Part shown: piece after piece, positions 7,163 to 14,830 of the stretch
Numbering within the stretch: the stretch's first letter is position 1
Layout of the letters: every line of letters starts with the position of its first letter
Assembly: GCA_903921455.1 (NCBI GenBank)
Contig: CAIXPZ010000263.1
Location: forward strand, 1-25,744
Length of the DNA: 25,744 nucleotides
From: an uncultured Verrucomicrobia subdivision 3 bacterium
Lineage (GTDB): Bacteria > Verrucomicrobiota > Verrucomicrobiae > Limisphaerales > UBA11358
Reading direction: 5' to 3'
The notes under the pieces: generated by a model
What the model was told of the DNA's origin: nothing
Database searches by the model: none
The model's input: only the letters and a program-made list of their open reading frames with translations
Position numbers and translations under genes: made by a program

Positions 7163-7555
7163 CTACTGCAAAGCATGGGCCGGGATGACGGTGGTTCCAA
7201 GTGAGCAGGTCGGTGCGTCTCCGAGTCTCTTAATGCCATAAATGCCGCCTTGAGGACAGGGTGGGATTTCCCCGGCACTGTTGAGCTTAATGTAGGGCGT
7301 TAGGTCATTGGGAAAATTAATCGCCTCGCCGTTGGTCTTGGAATGTTCGAGGGCAAATTGATTAACCGCAGCGTCAATTTGGCGGAGGTTGTTGATGCAG
7401 GCGTTGCAACAGCTAGTCGAACGTGACTTGATGAAATTGGGAAGGCCAACGGCTGCAAGAGTAATCAGGAGGAGGCCGACCACCACCCAAAACAAGGGGT
7501 CGCTTTTGGCTGCAGCTTTATCGAGTGGGCTCACTGGATCAAGAACACCGGACAC
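7163..7555 (-). CDS. Pseudopilin-like small membrane-anchored protein
   Basis: A 130-aa protein. Residues 20-40 form one hydrophobic helix, followed by NFIKSRSTS and a Cys-rich NACINNLRQIDAAVNQFALE segment. The latter resembles the helix of type II secretion-like pseudopilins common in Verrucomicrobiota. The C-terminal half contains PCPQGGIYGI and TCSLGTTVIPAHAL, the usual end of those proteins, probably with a disulphide between the two Cys. The N-terminus, unlike a true prepilin, starts MSGVLDPVSP with about 19 polar residues and no obvious G|FTLIE-type peptidase site. It may be an anchored derivative rather than a processed pilin. The start is a GTG at 7555 without a clear ribosome binding site, so the true start is uncertain. 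It is divergent from the Gly/His-rich gene. Confidence 0.6.
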   Translation of the reverse strand: MSGVLDPVSPLDKAAAKSDPLFWVVVGLLLITLAAVGLPNFIKSRSTSCCNACINNLRQIDAAVNQFALEHSKTNGEAINFPNDLTPYIKLNSAGEIPPCPQGGIYGIKRLGDAPTCSLGTTVIPAHALQ

Positions 7556-7625
7556 GAATTCGGTTGCAGATAATTATCTTGGCACCGGGCATCATTTGGG
7601 CCAGCGTTTTGTGACGACTGAAACT

Positions 7626-7861
7626 ATGGAGACATTAATCATCATCGTCTTTGTAACCGTTCTTTTGGTGGTCATCCTGTTTGCCAAACGTGGTCGTTCG
7701 CCGCGCGATTCCGGTTCTGACGGTGGTGGCTGGTTCCCATTCGGTGATTCTGGAGATTCCGGCCATCACCATTCCCATCATGATGGCGGTAGTCATGGAG
7801 GCTTTGACGGGGCGGCCACGGGGGAGATTGTGGTGGCGGGGATGGCGGCGGCGGTCACTAA
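7626..7861 (+). CDS. Gly/His-rich single-helix membrane protein, frameshifted
   Basis: The ATG at 7626 opens a protein with an N-terminal transmembrane helix (residues 4-19), a basic stop-transfer KRGR, and a tail rich in Ser, Asp, Gly and His (GHHHSHHDGG). As read, the frame continues to 7901 and ends in an Ala/Val-rich sequence of different character. Adding one G to the GGGG run at 7809-7812 gives a 78-aa product ending in GGDCGGGDGGGGH with a stop at 7859-7861. That is the composition expected of this class of small membrane proteins with a low-complexity Gly/Cys tail. I prefer the restored form. The tail could bind metal ions, but no function is known. Confidence 0.55.
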
Positions 7862-7982
7862 TATCAATCATGTATATTCTGGAACATACTGGTCGAATTA
7901 GAATGGGTCAGCGGTTCCTATCAAACAAGCGGCTAACCATGTGGGCCTCGCCAGCCGGCAAATTCTTCCGTTGATTAGTCGC

Positions 7983-8033
7983 CCGCCGATGCGATTAGCC
8001 ATACCGGACTGGCATTGCTACCCGGCGGTTTTT
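7983..8033 (+). terminator. Possible Rho-independent terminator
   Basis: CCGCCG (7983-7988) can pair with CGGCGG (8023-8028), followed directly by five T. The 34-base loop has a small inner stem (GCCA 7998-8001 with TGGC 8010-8013). It lies about 120 bases after the Gly/His-rich gene on the same strand. The long loop makes this a weak candidate. Confidence 0.25.
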
Positions 8034-8114
8034 AGCCACTACAAATTTTGCTTTTACCCGCAAGAAATTTTCAACGCCTGGCCGACTTGGTGAAAGCCGC
8101 ATGCCTGTTTGGTG

Positions 8115-9155
8115 TCAGACAATCTTTCGAAGCTTCGTCACGCGTCCGACCTCGACCCATTCGACGACGAAAATGTTCCCGTCGTGGTCGAAATACGCAC
8201 TGTGCGGCGCAACAAACTGGCCCGGCGTGAAATGATCCCGCGATTTGTCACGCAAGCCTTGATAGCCGGGGCCTTGGCCGAGATGGGTTATAAGCGTGTT
8301 GTTTTTATCGAGCAATGTGACGCGCGACTCCAGGTCGGGCACCACCATCACTTCGCCACGCGTGTGAAAATGACACGGTGCGTGCATCTCGTCGGTCACG
8401 AAATTGATATGCTGCCCATCGAGTGTGAAATTTTGCAGGCGACGGTTCGCACGGTCCGCCACAACCAGCACCGGCTGATTGCCGCGCAAATCCACCATCA
8501 AACCGTGCGGACAATCCGTCTGGCCCGCCTCTTTACCCTTGCCGCCGAAGCTGCGGATATATTTGGCATCGCGGTCGTATTCATGAATAAAACTTTTGCC
8601 GTATCCATCGGCGACATAAAAATTCCCGTTGGGAGCAATGGCGATGTTCGTCGGATTAAATTCCGCCGGCATCGTATAGCCAATGCATTGCTCCGGCGCC
8701 CATTTGCGCCAAAGTTCCTTGCCATCGAGTGTCGTCTTCGCAAATAAATGCCGCTTGGGGTCGCACAGGAAGAAGAACTCTTCACCACCCTCGCGACCCA
8801 AATGCAGTCCATGTGCGCCACCTTTGTATTGCTTGCCCCAGGAACGAATAAACTTTCCATCGGCATCGAATACCACCACGGCATCTTCAATCGTCGCGCC
8901 CTTGCCGACGGTATGTTTGATATGGATATGGCCCTGCGCATCCACCGCCACGCCGTGTGTGTTACCATAAACGTGCCCAGTCGGGAGTTCACCCCAGTCG
9001 TGGATGACTTCGTATTGATAATCACCCGTGCCGACAACCGGAAGCCGATTGCCGGTTTTGTCGCTCGCCAAAATATATGGCGCCACCGCACCGATAGCGG
9101 CGACGGCTCCGGTCTGTTTCAAAAATTGCCTGCGGTTCAATGGCTGGGAGTTCAT
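8115..9155 (-). CDS. Tat-exported NHL-repeat / six-bladed propeller protein
   Basis: A 346-aa exported beta-propeller. The N-terminus is a twin-arginine signal (NRRQFLK, residues 8-14, hydrophobic to about 30). The mature protein consists of NHL-type blades, visible as recurring HGVAVDAQGHIHI, NIAIAPNGNFYVADG, HGLMVDLRGNQ and HSAYFDHDGNIFVVEW segments. This is the pattern of peptidyl-glycine-lyase-like/6-bladed propellers that bind ligands or act as periplasmic enzymes. It is the last gene of a three-gene minus-strand unit, 16 bases after the DUF1501 gene. Catalytic activity cannot be assigned; a binding or scaffolding role beside the two upstream products is equally possible. The ATG at 9155 gives a correctly placed signal. 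Confidence 0.88.
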   Translation of the reverse strand: MNSQPLNRRQFLKQTGAVAAIGAVAPYILASDKTGNRLPVVGTGDYQYEVIHDWGELPTGHVYGNTHGVAVDAQGHIHIKHTVGKGATIEDAVVVFDADGKFIRSWGKQYKGGAHGLHLGREGGEEFFFLCDPKRHLFAKTTLDGKELWRKWAPEQCIGYTMPAEFNPTNIAIAPNGNFYVADGYGKSFIHEYDRDAKYIRSFGGKGKEAGQTDCPHGLMVDLRGNQPVLVVADRANRRLQNFTLDGQHINFVTDEMHAPCHFHTRGEVMVVPDLESRVTLLDKNNTLITHLGQGPGYQGLRDKSRDHFTPGQFVAPHSAYFDHDGNIFVVEWVEVGRVTKLRKIV

Positions 9156-9171
9156 GGTTACGAGTGTTATT

Positions 9172-10671
9172 TTAAGCGATCAACTGGTCAATCACGTTCG
9201 CCGGCACCACGCCGGTAAGACGCTGGTCGAGTCCTTGAAAACGATAGGTAAATTTAAGATGATTAAAACCCAGCAACTTCAACGCGGTCGCGTGAAAGTC
9301 GTGAACATGCACGGGATCTTTAACGATGTTATAGGAAAAATCATCCGTATCGCCGTGAACCAGACCAGGTTTTGAGCCACCACCCGCCATCCACATCGTG
9401 TAGCAACGCGGATGATGGTCGCGTCCATAGTTATCTTTCGTAAGCTGGCCTTGCGAATATATCGTGCGCCCGAATTCGCCACCCCAAACGACTAGCGTAT
9501 CTTCGAGCATCCCGCGGGACTTCAAATCTTGAATCAACCCATAGCACGCCTGATCAATATCCTTGCACTGGTCAGGCAGACGACCACTGACATTCGAGTG
9601 CGTGTCCCAGTTGTTATGATAAATCTGAACGAAACGCACGCCACGTTCCACAAGCCGCCGCGCAAGCAGCGCCGTGTTCGCAAAGGTGCCGGGCTTTTTC
9701 GCCGCGTCGCCGTAAAGCGCATACGTCACTTCGGTTTCGTGCGAAAGATCAGCCAGTTCGGGCACACTCGCCTGCATCCGAAACGCCAGTTCATATTGAT
9801 TCAACCGGGTGTGCGTTTCAGGATCTCCGACGGTGTGAAAATTTATTTCATTCAACGCCTTTAAGCCGTCGAGGGTTTTACGTCGGACCTTTTCATCCAC
9901 ACCAGCTGGATTATTGATGAATAAGATCGGATCGCCCGCGGTGCGGAGCGAGACACCAGCGTGTTCGCCCGGCAGATAGCCCGCCGACCACAACCGCGAG
10001 CCAATCGCCTGCAACTGCTCGGTATTGGTGGACTTTGCGACGAGCACCACAAAGGTCGGCAGATTTTCATTCATTGAGCCCAGCCCGTAGGAAACCCATG
10101 AGCCGAGACACGGCTTGCCCGTAATCTGGTTGCCCGTCTGCATGAAGGTGATGGCTGGCTCGTGATTGATCGCATCCGTGTTCATCGAGCGGATGAAGCA
10201 CAAGTCATCCGCCATTTTCGCTGTCCACGGCAACAGCTCGGAAATCCACATGCCATTTTTGCCATGTTGCGCAAACTTATATTTCGATGGCGCGACAGGC
10301 AACCGCTTCTGGCCGCTCGTCATCGTCGTGATGCGCTGGCCCATGCGGATGGAGTCCGGCAAATCTTTGTCAAACCATTCGCTCAGCTTCGGCTTGTAAT
10401 CAAACAAATCCAGCTGCGACGGCCCGCCGACCATGTGCAGATAAATCACGCGCTTCGCCTTCGGCGGAAAATTTGGACCGATGGCGCGCAACATCTTCTC
10501 CGCGTCTCCTGCCGCAGCGGCTTTTTTGTCATCAGCGAACAGCAGATTCGGCGCGAGCGATGCCAGTGCTGCCGTGCCGAGCAGGCTTGCGCCACGCTTA
10601 AAAAACTGCCGCCGCGTCTCGTAGCGGACGTAATCCTTCAGCAACGGGTGCGGATTAAATGCGGGGCTCAT
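9172..10671 (-). CDS. DUF1501 protein (Tat-exported, alkaline-phosphatase/sulfatase fold)
   Basis: A 499-aa DUF1501 family protein, distantly related to sulfatases and alkaline phosphatases. It is typical of Planctomycetes and Verrucomicrobia, where it is nearly always encoded beside a DUF1549/DUF1553 protein. The Tat signal is TRRQFFKRGASLL (from residue 19), with a hydrophobic part to about 46. Family motifs seen are VIYLHMVGGPSQLDLFDYKP near the start of the mature domain, HVHDFHATALKLLG near the end, VVWGGEFGRT and GRDHHP in the metal-site region, and a C-terminal LTGV. The start lies 3 bases after the stop of the PSCyt gene, so the genes are coupled. The substrate is unknown; sulphated or phosphorylated glycans have been proposed for the family, but this is inference. 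Confidence 0.93.
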   Translation of the reverse strand: MSPAFNPHPLLKDYVRYETRRQFFKRGASLLGTAALASLAPNLLFADDKKAAAAGDAEKMLRAIGPNFPPKAKRVIYLHMVGGPSQLDLFDYKPKLSEWFDKDLPDSIRMGQRITTMTSGQKRLPVAPSKYKFAQHGKNGMWISELLPWTAKMADDLCFIRSMNTDAINHEPAITFMQTGNQITGKPCLGSWVSYGLGSMNENLPTFVVLVAKSTNTEQLQAIGSRLWSAGYLPGEHAGVSLRTAGDPILFINNPAGVDEKVRRKTLDGLKALNEINFHTVGDPETHTRLNQYELAFRMQASVPELADLSHETEVTYALYGDAAKKPGTFANTALLARRLVERGVRFVQIYHNNWDTHSNVSGRLPDQCKDIDQACYGLIQDLKSRGMLEDTLVVWGGEFGRTIYSQGQLTKDNYGRDHHPRCYTMWMAGGGSKPGLVHGDTDDFSYNIVKDPVHVHDFHATALKLLGFNHLKFTYRFQGLDQRLTGVVPANVIDQLIA

Positions 10672-10674
10672 AAA

Positions 10675-13600
10675 TTATTTGTTCAGAACTTCGTCGAGGT
10701 TCATCAGTTCGTTCGCGACCATCGTATACGCTGCCAGCGTCGGCGCGTCGAGTTTTGGGTCCGGCCTGGTTTCACCGACCGCTAACAACCGCTTCGCCTC
10801 TTTCGGGTCTGCCTGGTAATGCGTCAGCAAATCACCGGCGTTCGCTTTAATGATCTTTGTTTCCTTTGTCGTCAGCTTCCGTGCCAGCAGCCGTTCCGCC
10901 ATAAAATTCAGCCGGTCAGACTGCTGCTCCAGACTTTCCTGCGCCAGATGCCGCGCCGCCTCGACGAACTGCGGATCATTCAACGTCACGAGCGCCTGCA
11001 AGGGCGTGTCTGTGCGATCGCGCCGCACCGTGCATACCTCGCGCGACGGCGCGTTGAAAATTTCCATCGAAGCCGGAGCCGCCTGCCGTTTCCAAAACGT
11101 GTAAACGCTCCGGCGATACAAGTTGTCACCGTGATCCTGCATATAATTCCGCGTATCGCCGCCCGGCATGCCAACTTCATTCCAGATCCCGGGCGGCTGA
11201 TACGGCCGCGTGCTTGGCCCGCCGATTTTATCCACCAGCAATCCGCTCGCCGCCAACGCGTAGTCGCGGATCATTTCTGCGTCCATGCGGAAACGCGGCC
11301 CGCGCGCGAGTAGCCGATTTTCCGGATCCTTCTCCCATTTCGCCGGAGTCACGACAGCCGACTGCTGATACGTCGCCGACATAACCATCAATTTGAAAAT
11401 CCGTTTCACATCCCACCTATGCTCGCGGAAATCCACCGCGAGCCAGTCCAGCAATTCCAGATGTGACGGTGGTTCGCCCGCCACACCGAAGTCACCCGCA
11501 GTTTTGACAATGCCTGTGCCGAACAGCTCTTGCCAAAAGCGATTCACCGTCACGCGCGCGGTGAGCGAATTTTCCGGACTCAGCAGCCATTGGGCAAAAC
11601 CAAGCCGGTTATGCAGCGCCGCCGCAGGCATCGGCGGCAAAAAGCCCGGCGTGTTGGCCGTCACATGATCGCGGCGCTGATCGTAGGCACCTCGAAATAA
11701 CACGTAAGCTTCCGGCGCGTTCGTGCTTTCGTTCATCACATAGGCCACGGTGCCGCGCTCGCGAATTTGCCTCTCTTCCTTTTTTAAATCATCCCGCGTC
11801 GCCACTAAATCCCGATAAACGCTATCTGCCTTACTGAGCCAGAGCGGAAACAGTTCCTCCGTCTCTTCCGGGGTGCGCTGCGGCTTGACCGCAAGCCATT
11901 GCAAGCGCGGCAGGTTCATCAGCTCCATGATTTCCTCGCGCTTGAGTTCCCGCGCAAAGATTTTCACATCCTGCAAACCGGCATGTTCCAGAACCGAAGT
12001 CGTATCGCGCTGACCGAGCTTGAGGGGCACCGTCGTCCGGGTGGAATCCTTGAGGTTGTTATTCGGCATGGCCACTTCCTGAAGCTCGCCATTCACGTAA
12101 ATTTTCACACCCTTGGCTTTTGATGAACCATTGTAGGTCACCGTTACATAGTTCCACCGGTCTTTGGGCAACTCCTTCTTGGCGGAAACTTTTAGAGCAT
12201 TATCCGGCCAATCATGAATCAGATGCAACGTCGGCCGGCCGCCCTCCAAATAAAAATCCCAGCCGCGAAATTGGCCATCCTGGTCCGCCATGCGCGCGAA
12301 CAACGCCCCATTCTTATCCTCCAGCACGCGCACCCAAGCCGCGTAGCTGAAGGCATTCGTGCGCTCAAAATCGCCAACGCCCACAAATGCCGGCGCGTCC
12401 TTGCCGCTGATGGTGTAAGCCTTTTCCGCAACGGCACCGTCCTGCCAATTCGTATTCGCACCGAGGACAACCACTTGATTGGTGAGTAAAGCTTCGAACT
12501 TGATTTCTGCGCCAGCGCCTTCGTCCAGCGGCGCGGTGAAGACCAATTTTTCCGCCGGCGGTTCGCTAGAGATGCCCGGATGATAAGCCTCAGCCAGCCA
12601 GTTAGTGAAATCGCCGTGCGCCGATTCCTTCCGCGCCATCACATTCTTTTCGGCGGCCGGAATCTCGTCGCCCAGTTTTTGCCAGCGCGCATCGTCCGCC
12701 AGCTTGGGAATCACCATCACCGGCGGCGTAGCCTTGATATTTCCATCCATGGCCTTTTGCGTCGTGTTATTAAAAAATGCCGACAGAGAATAAAAATCTT
12801 TCTGCGTCAGCGGATCGTATTTGTGGTCATGGCAAACCGCACAACCGGCGGTCAGCCCGAGCCATGTCTGCGCGGTCGTTTCCGTGCGGTCGCGGGTGTA
12901 GTTCACTAGCACCTCGTCGTCAATCGAGCCGCCTTCGTTTGAGGTAACATTGCAGCGATTAAAACCGCTGCCGATTTTCTGGTCACGCGTTGCGTTCGGC
13001 AGCAAATCACCGGCGAGGTTTTCAAGGGTGAATTCTTCAAAGGGCATGTTTTGATTAAACGAGTTGATGACCCATTCGCGGTAAGTCCACATCTCGCGGT
13101 AATTATCGTAGTGAATCCCATGCGTATCGCCATAGCGCGCCGCGTCGAGCCAGTAACGCGCACGATGCTCACCCCACGCCGGCGAGGCCAACAGCCGGTC
13201 CACCAGTTTTTCGTAGGCGTCCGGCGAGTTGTCAGCGAAATACGCCTCGACTTCTTTCGGTGACGGCGGCAGGCCGGTTAAATCCAGCGAAACGCGGCGG
13301 ATCAAAGTGCGTTTGTCTGCCGGTGGATTTGGCTTCAACTTTTCGTGCTCTAACCGCGCGAGGATAAAATTATCAATCGGATTCTGCCCCCATTTCGCAT
13401 TGCGCACCTTCGACCATGGCGCTTTGACCGGTGGAATGAACGACCAGTGCGGCTCGTATTTTGCGCCGGCGGCAATCCATTTTTTCAACAACTCCTTCTG
13501 CTCCGGTTTCAAAATCTTGTTCACCTTCTCCGGCGGCATCTGATCGTCGTCCGTCGCGAAAATCCGGCGCACGACTTCACTTTGATTCGGCTGGCCGGGC

Positions 13601-13875
13601 ACAATCGCCACTGCGCCATCGTCCAATTTGTTGGTGGCGGTTTCAAAATGGTCCAGCCGCAGCCCGGCTTTCCGGGAAGCGGAATCTGTCCCGTGACAGG
13701 AAAAACAATTTTCGGAGAGTAGCGGCCGGACATCGCGATTGTATTCAATGCCGCCGGCCGCCGGCTTGCTGAAAGCGGTTACCGCCAACAGACAGCCCAA
13801 CATCGCGGGCACGATTTTACCAATTCCACCCATGCGTAAGAGATTGAGTGACATACATTCGCGGTTTAGATTCAT
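10675..13875 (-). CDS. PSCyt1-DUF1549-LamG-DUF1553 exported cytochrome-type protein
   Basis: A 1066-aa exported protein with an N-terminal hydrophobic signal (about 17-36; the start could also be the Met at residue 8). Domains in order: a planctomycete-type cytochrome c domain with haem motif CFSCH (Cys57, Cys60, His61); DUF1549 (about 155-400), which contains a second CxxCH-like CAVCH (345-349); a LamG/concanavalin-like domain (about 490-640) with FSYAAWVRV and WNYVTVTYNG; and DUF1553 (about 745-1000) with RVTVNRFWQELFG and PLQALVTLNDPQFVEAAR. It is the first gene of a unit with DUF1501 (3-base gap) and the NHL protein. The LamG insertion suggests carbohydrate binding. The family is abundant in Verrucomicrobia and its reaction is not established. 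The upstream 152 bases are AT-rich and probably hold the promoter. Confidence 0.93.
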   Translation of the reverse strand: MNLNRECMSLNLLRMGGIGKIVPAMLGCLLAVTAFSKPAAGGIEYNRDVRPLLSENCFSCHGTDSASRKAGLRLDHFETATNKLDDGAVAIVPGQPNQSEVVRRIFATDDDQMPPEKVNKILKPEQKELLKKWIAAGAKYEPHWSFIPPVKAPWSKVRNAKWGQNPIDNFILARLEHEKLKPNPPADKRTLIRRVSLDLTGLPPSPKEVEAYFADNSPDAYEKLVDRLLASPAWGEHRARYWLDAARYGDTHGIHYDNYREMWTYREWVINSFNQNMPFEEFTLENLAGDLLPNATRDQKIGSGFNRCNVTSNEGGSIDDEVLVNYTRDRTETTAQTWLGLTAGCAVCHDHKYDPLTQKDFYSLSAFFNNTTQKAMDGNIKATPPVMVIPKLADDARWQKLGDEIPAAEKNVMARKESAHGDFTNWLAEAYHPGISSEPPAEKLVFTAPLDEGAGAEIKFEALLTNQVVVLGANTNWQDGAVAEKAYTISGKDAPAFVGVGDFERTNAFSYAAWVRVLEDKNGALFARMADQDGQFRGWDFYLEGGRPTLHLIHDWPDNALKVSAKKELPKDRWNYVTVTYNGSSKAKGVKIYVNGELQEVAMPNNNLKDSTRTTVPLKLGQRDTTSVLEHAGLQDVKIFARELKREEIMELMNLPRLQWLAVKPQRTPEETEELFPLWLSKADSVYRDLVATRDDLKKEERQIRERGTVAYVMNESTNAPEAYVLFRGAYDQRRDHVTANTPGFLPPMPAAALHNRLGFAQWLLSPENSLTARVTVNRFWQELFGTGIVKTAGDFGVAGEPPSHLELLDWLAVDFREHRWDVKRIFKLMVMSATYQQSAVVTPAKWEKDPENRLLARGPRFRMDAEMIRDYALAASGLLVDKIGGPSTRPYQPPGIWNEVGMPGGDTRNYMQDHGDNLYRRSVYTFWKRQAAPASMEIFNAPSREVCTVRRDRTDTPLQALVTLNDPQFVEAARHLAQESLEQQSDRLNFMAERLLARKLTTKETKIIKANAGDLLTHYQADPKEAKRLLAVGETRPDPKLDAPTLAAYTMVANELMNLDEVLNK

Positions 13876-14027
13876 CGCGTCAATTTTTCTAATCTATTTT
13901 AGCCAAAAAATTTACAGCTTAAGCTACCGGCGGTTTTAATGAGACTGAGACGAAGTAGCGATCAGTTTGGTTTCAGCCGATTTTCGGACAGCAAAGTGGC
14001 CGCGAAATTAAAACCTGCTTGCCTGGA

Positions 14028-14777
14028 CTACGGCTCACGCGGCACGCCAATGGACAATCCCTTGTCCGATACAAATTTCATCAACGCCTCGGAACGCGAG
14101 CGGACGTGCAGCTTTTCATAGATGTGCTTCACATGAACTTTTACGGTCTGGTAACTGATGTTCAGATTGTCAGCAATTTCCTTGTTGGCGAAACCTTTTG
14201 AAAGGAGTTCCAGGATTTCATTTTCGCGTTGCGATAGCTCGACTTTTTGACCGGCGGGAGCAACCGGTTTTTGAAAGGCATGAACCACTTTGCGGGCAAT
14301 TTCACTGGTCATCGGGGCGCCACCGCTGCGGACTTCGTTGATGGCATCAAGAATTTCCGCCGAGGATGCACGCTTAAGCAGATAGCCGCAGGCTCCGGCT
14401 TGGAGGGCGCGAAAAACACTGTCGGCGTCCTCGTAAACCGTGACCATGATGACCTGCGTGCCGGGACAAGCCTGTTTGAGCTGTGCGGTGCATTCAATGC
14501 CGTTCATGCCGGGCATGTTGATGTCCATCAAGACCACGTCCGGCTTGAACGCGGGCATTTCAATCAGGGCAGATTTCCCCTCCGGCCACGAACCCACACA
14601 GCGCATGCCCGTCGCGTGGCTGATCAACCGCGTGAGACTGCGACGCAACCCGGGGTTATCTTCCACCACCGCCACGCCAATCTGCCCGCCGGGCACAGGT
14701 GCGGCGGCAAATAACTCGCTCGTCCGCTCGGGACTGGTCGCAGCATGGGCCATGCTTTTATTCTTCTTCGTTACCAT
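14028..14777 (-). CDS. NarL/FixJ-type response regulator (REC + LuxR HTH)
   Basis: A 249-aa two-component response regulator. After a 33-residue polar lead, the receiver domain (about 34-150) carries acidic residues Glu39 and Asp40, phospho-acceptor Asp85 in VVLMDINMPG, Thr113 and Lys135 in YLLKRAS. The LuxR/GerE helix-turn-helix (about 181-243) shows LSQRENEILELLSKG, NKEIADNLNIS and TVKVHVKHIYEKL. All key residues are intact. It lies 53 bases after the sensor kinase gene on the same strand and is its obvious partner. Its targets could be the PSCyt unit 152 bases downstream or the lyase/esterase genes upstream; no repeated operator was identified. The start could instead be the Met at residue 9 (14753). 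Confidence 0.95.
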   Translation of the reverse strand: MVTKKNKSMAHAATSPERTSELFAAAPVPGGQIGVAVVEDNPGLRRSLTRLISHATGMRCVGSWPEGKSALIEMPAFKPDVVLMDINMPGMNGIECTAQLKQACPGTQVIMVTVYEDADSVFRALQAGACGYLLKRASSAEILDAINEVRSGGAPMTSEIARKVVHAFQKPVAPAGQKVELSQRENEILELLSKGFANKEIADNLNISYQTVKVHVKHIYEKLHVRSRSEALMKFVSDKGLSIGVPREP

Positions 14778-14830
14778 TGATTTAACAATACCCCAATCGG
14801 GTTACCGGCGCGAAATGACTTTTGGCGTTT

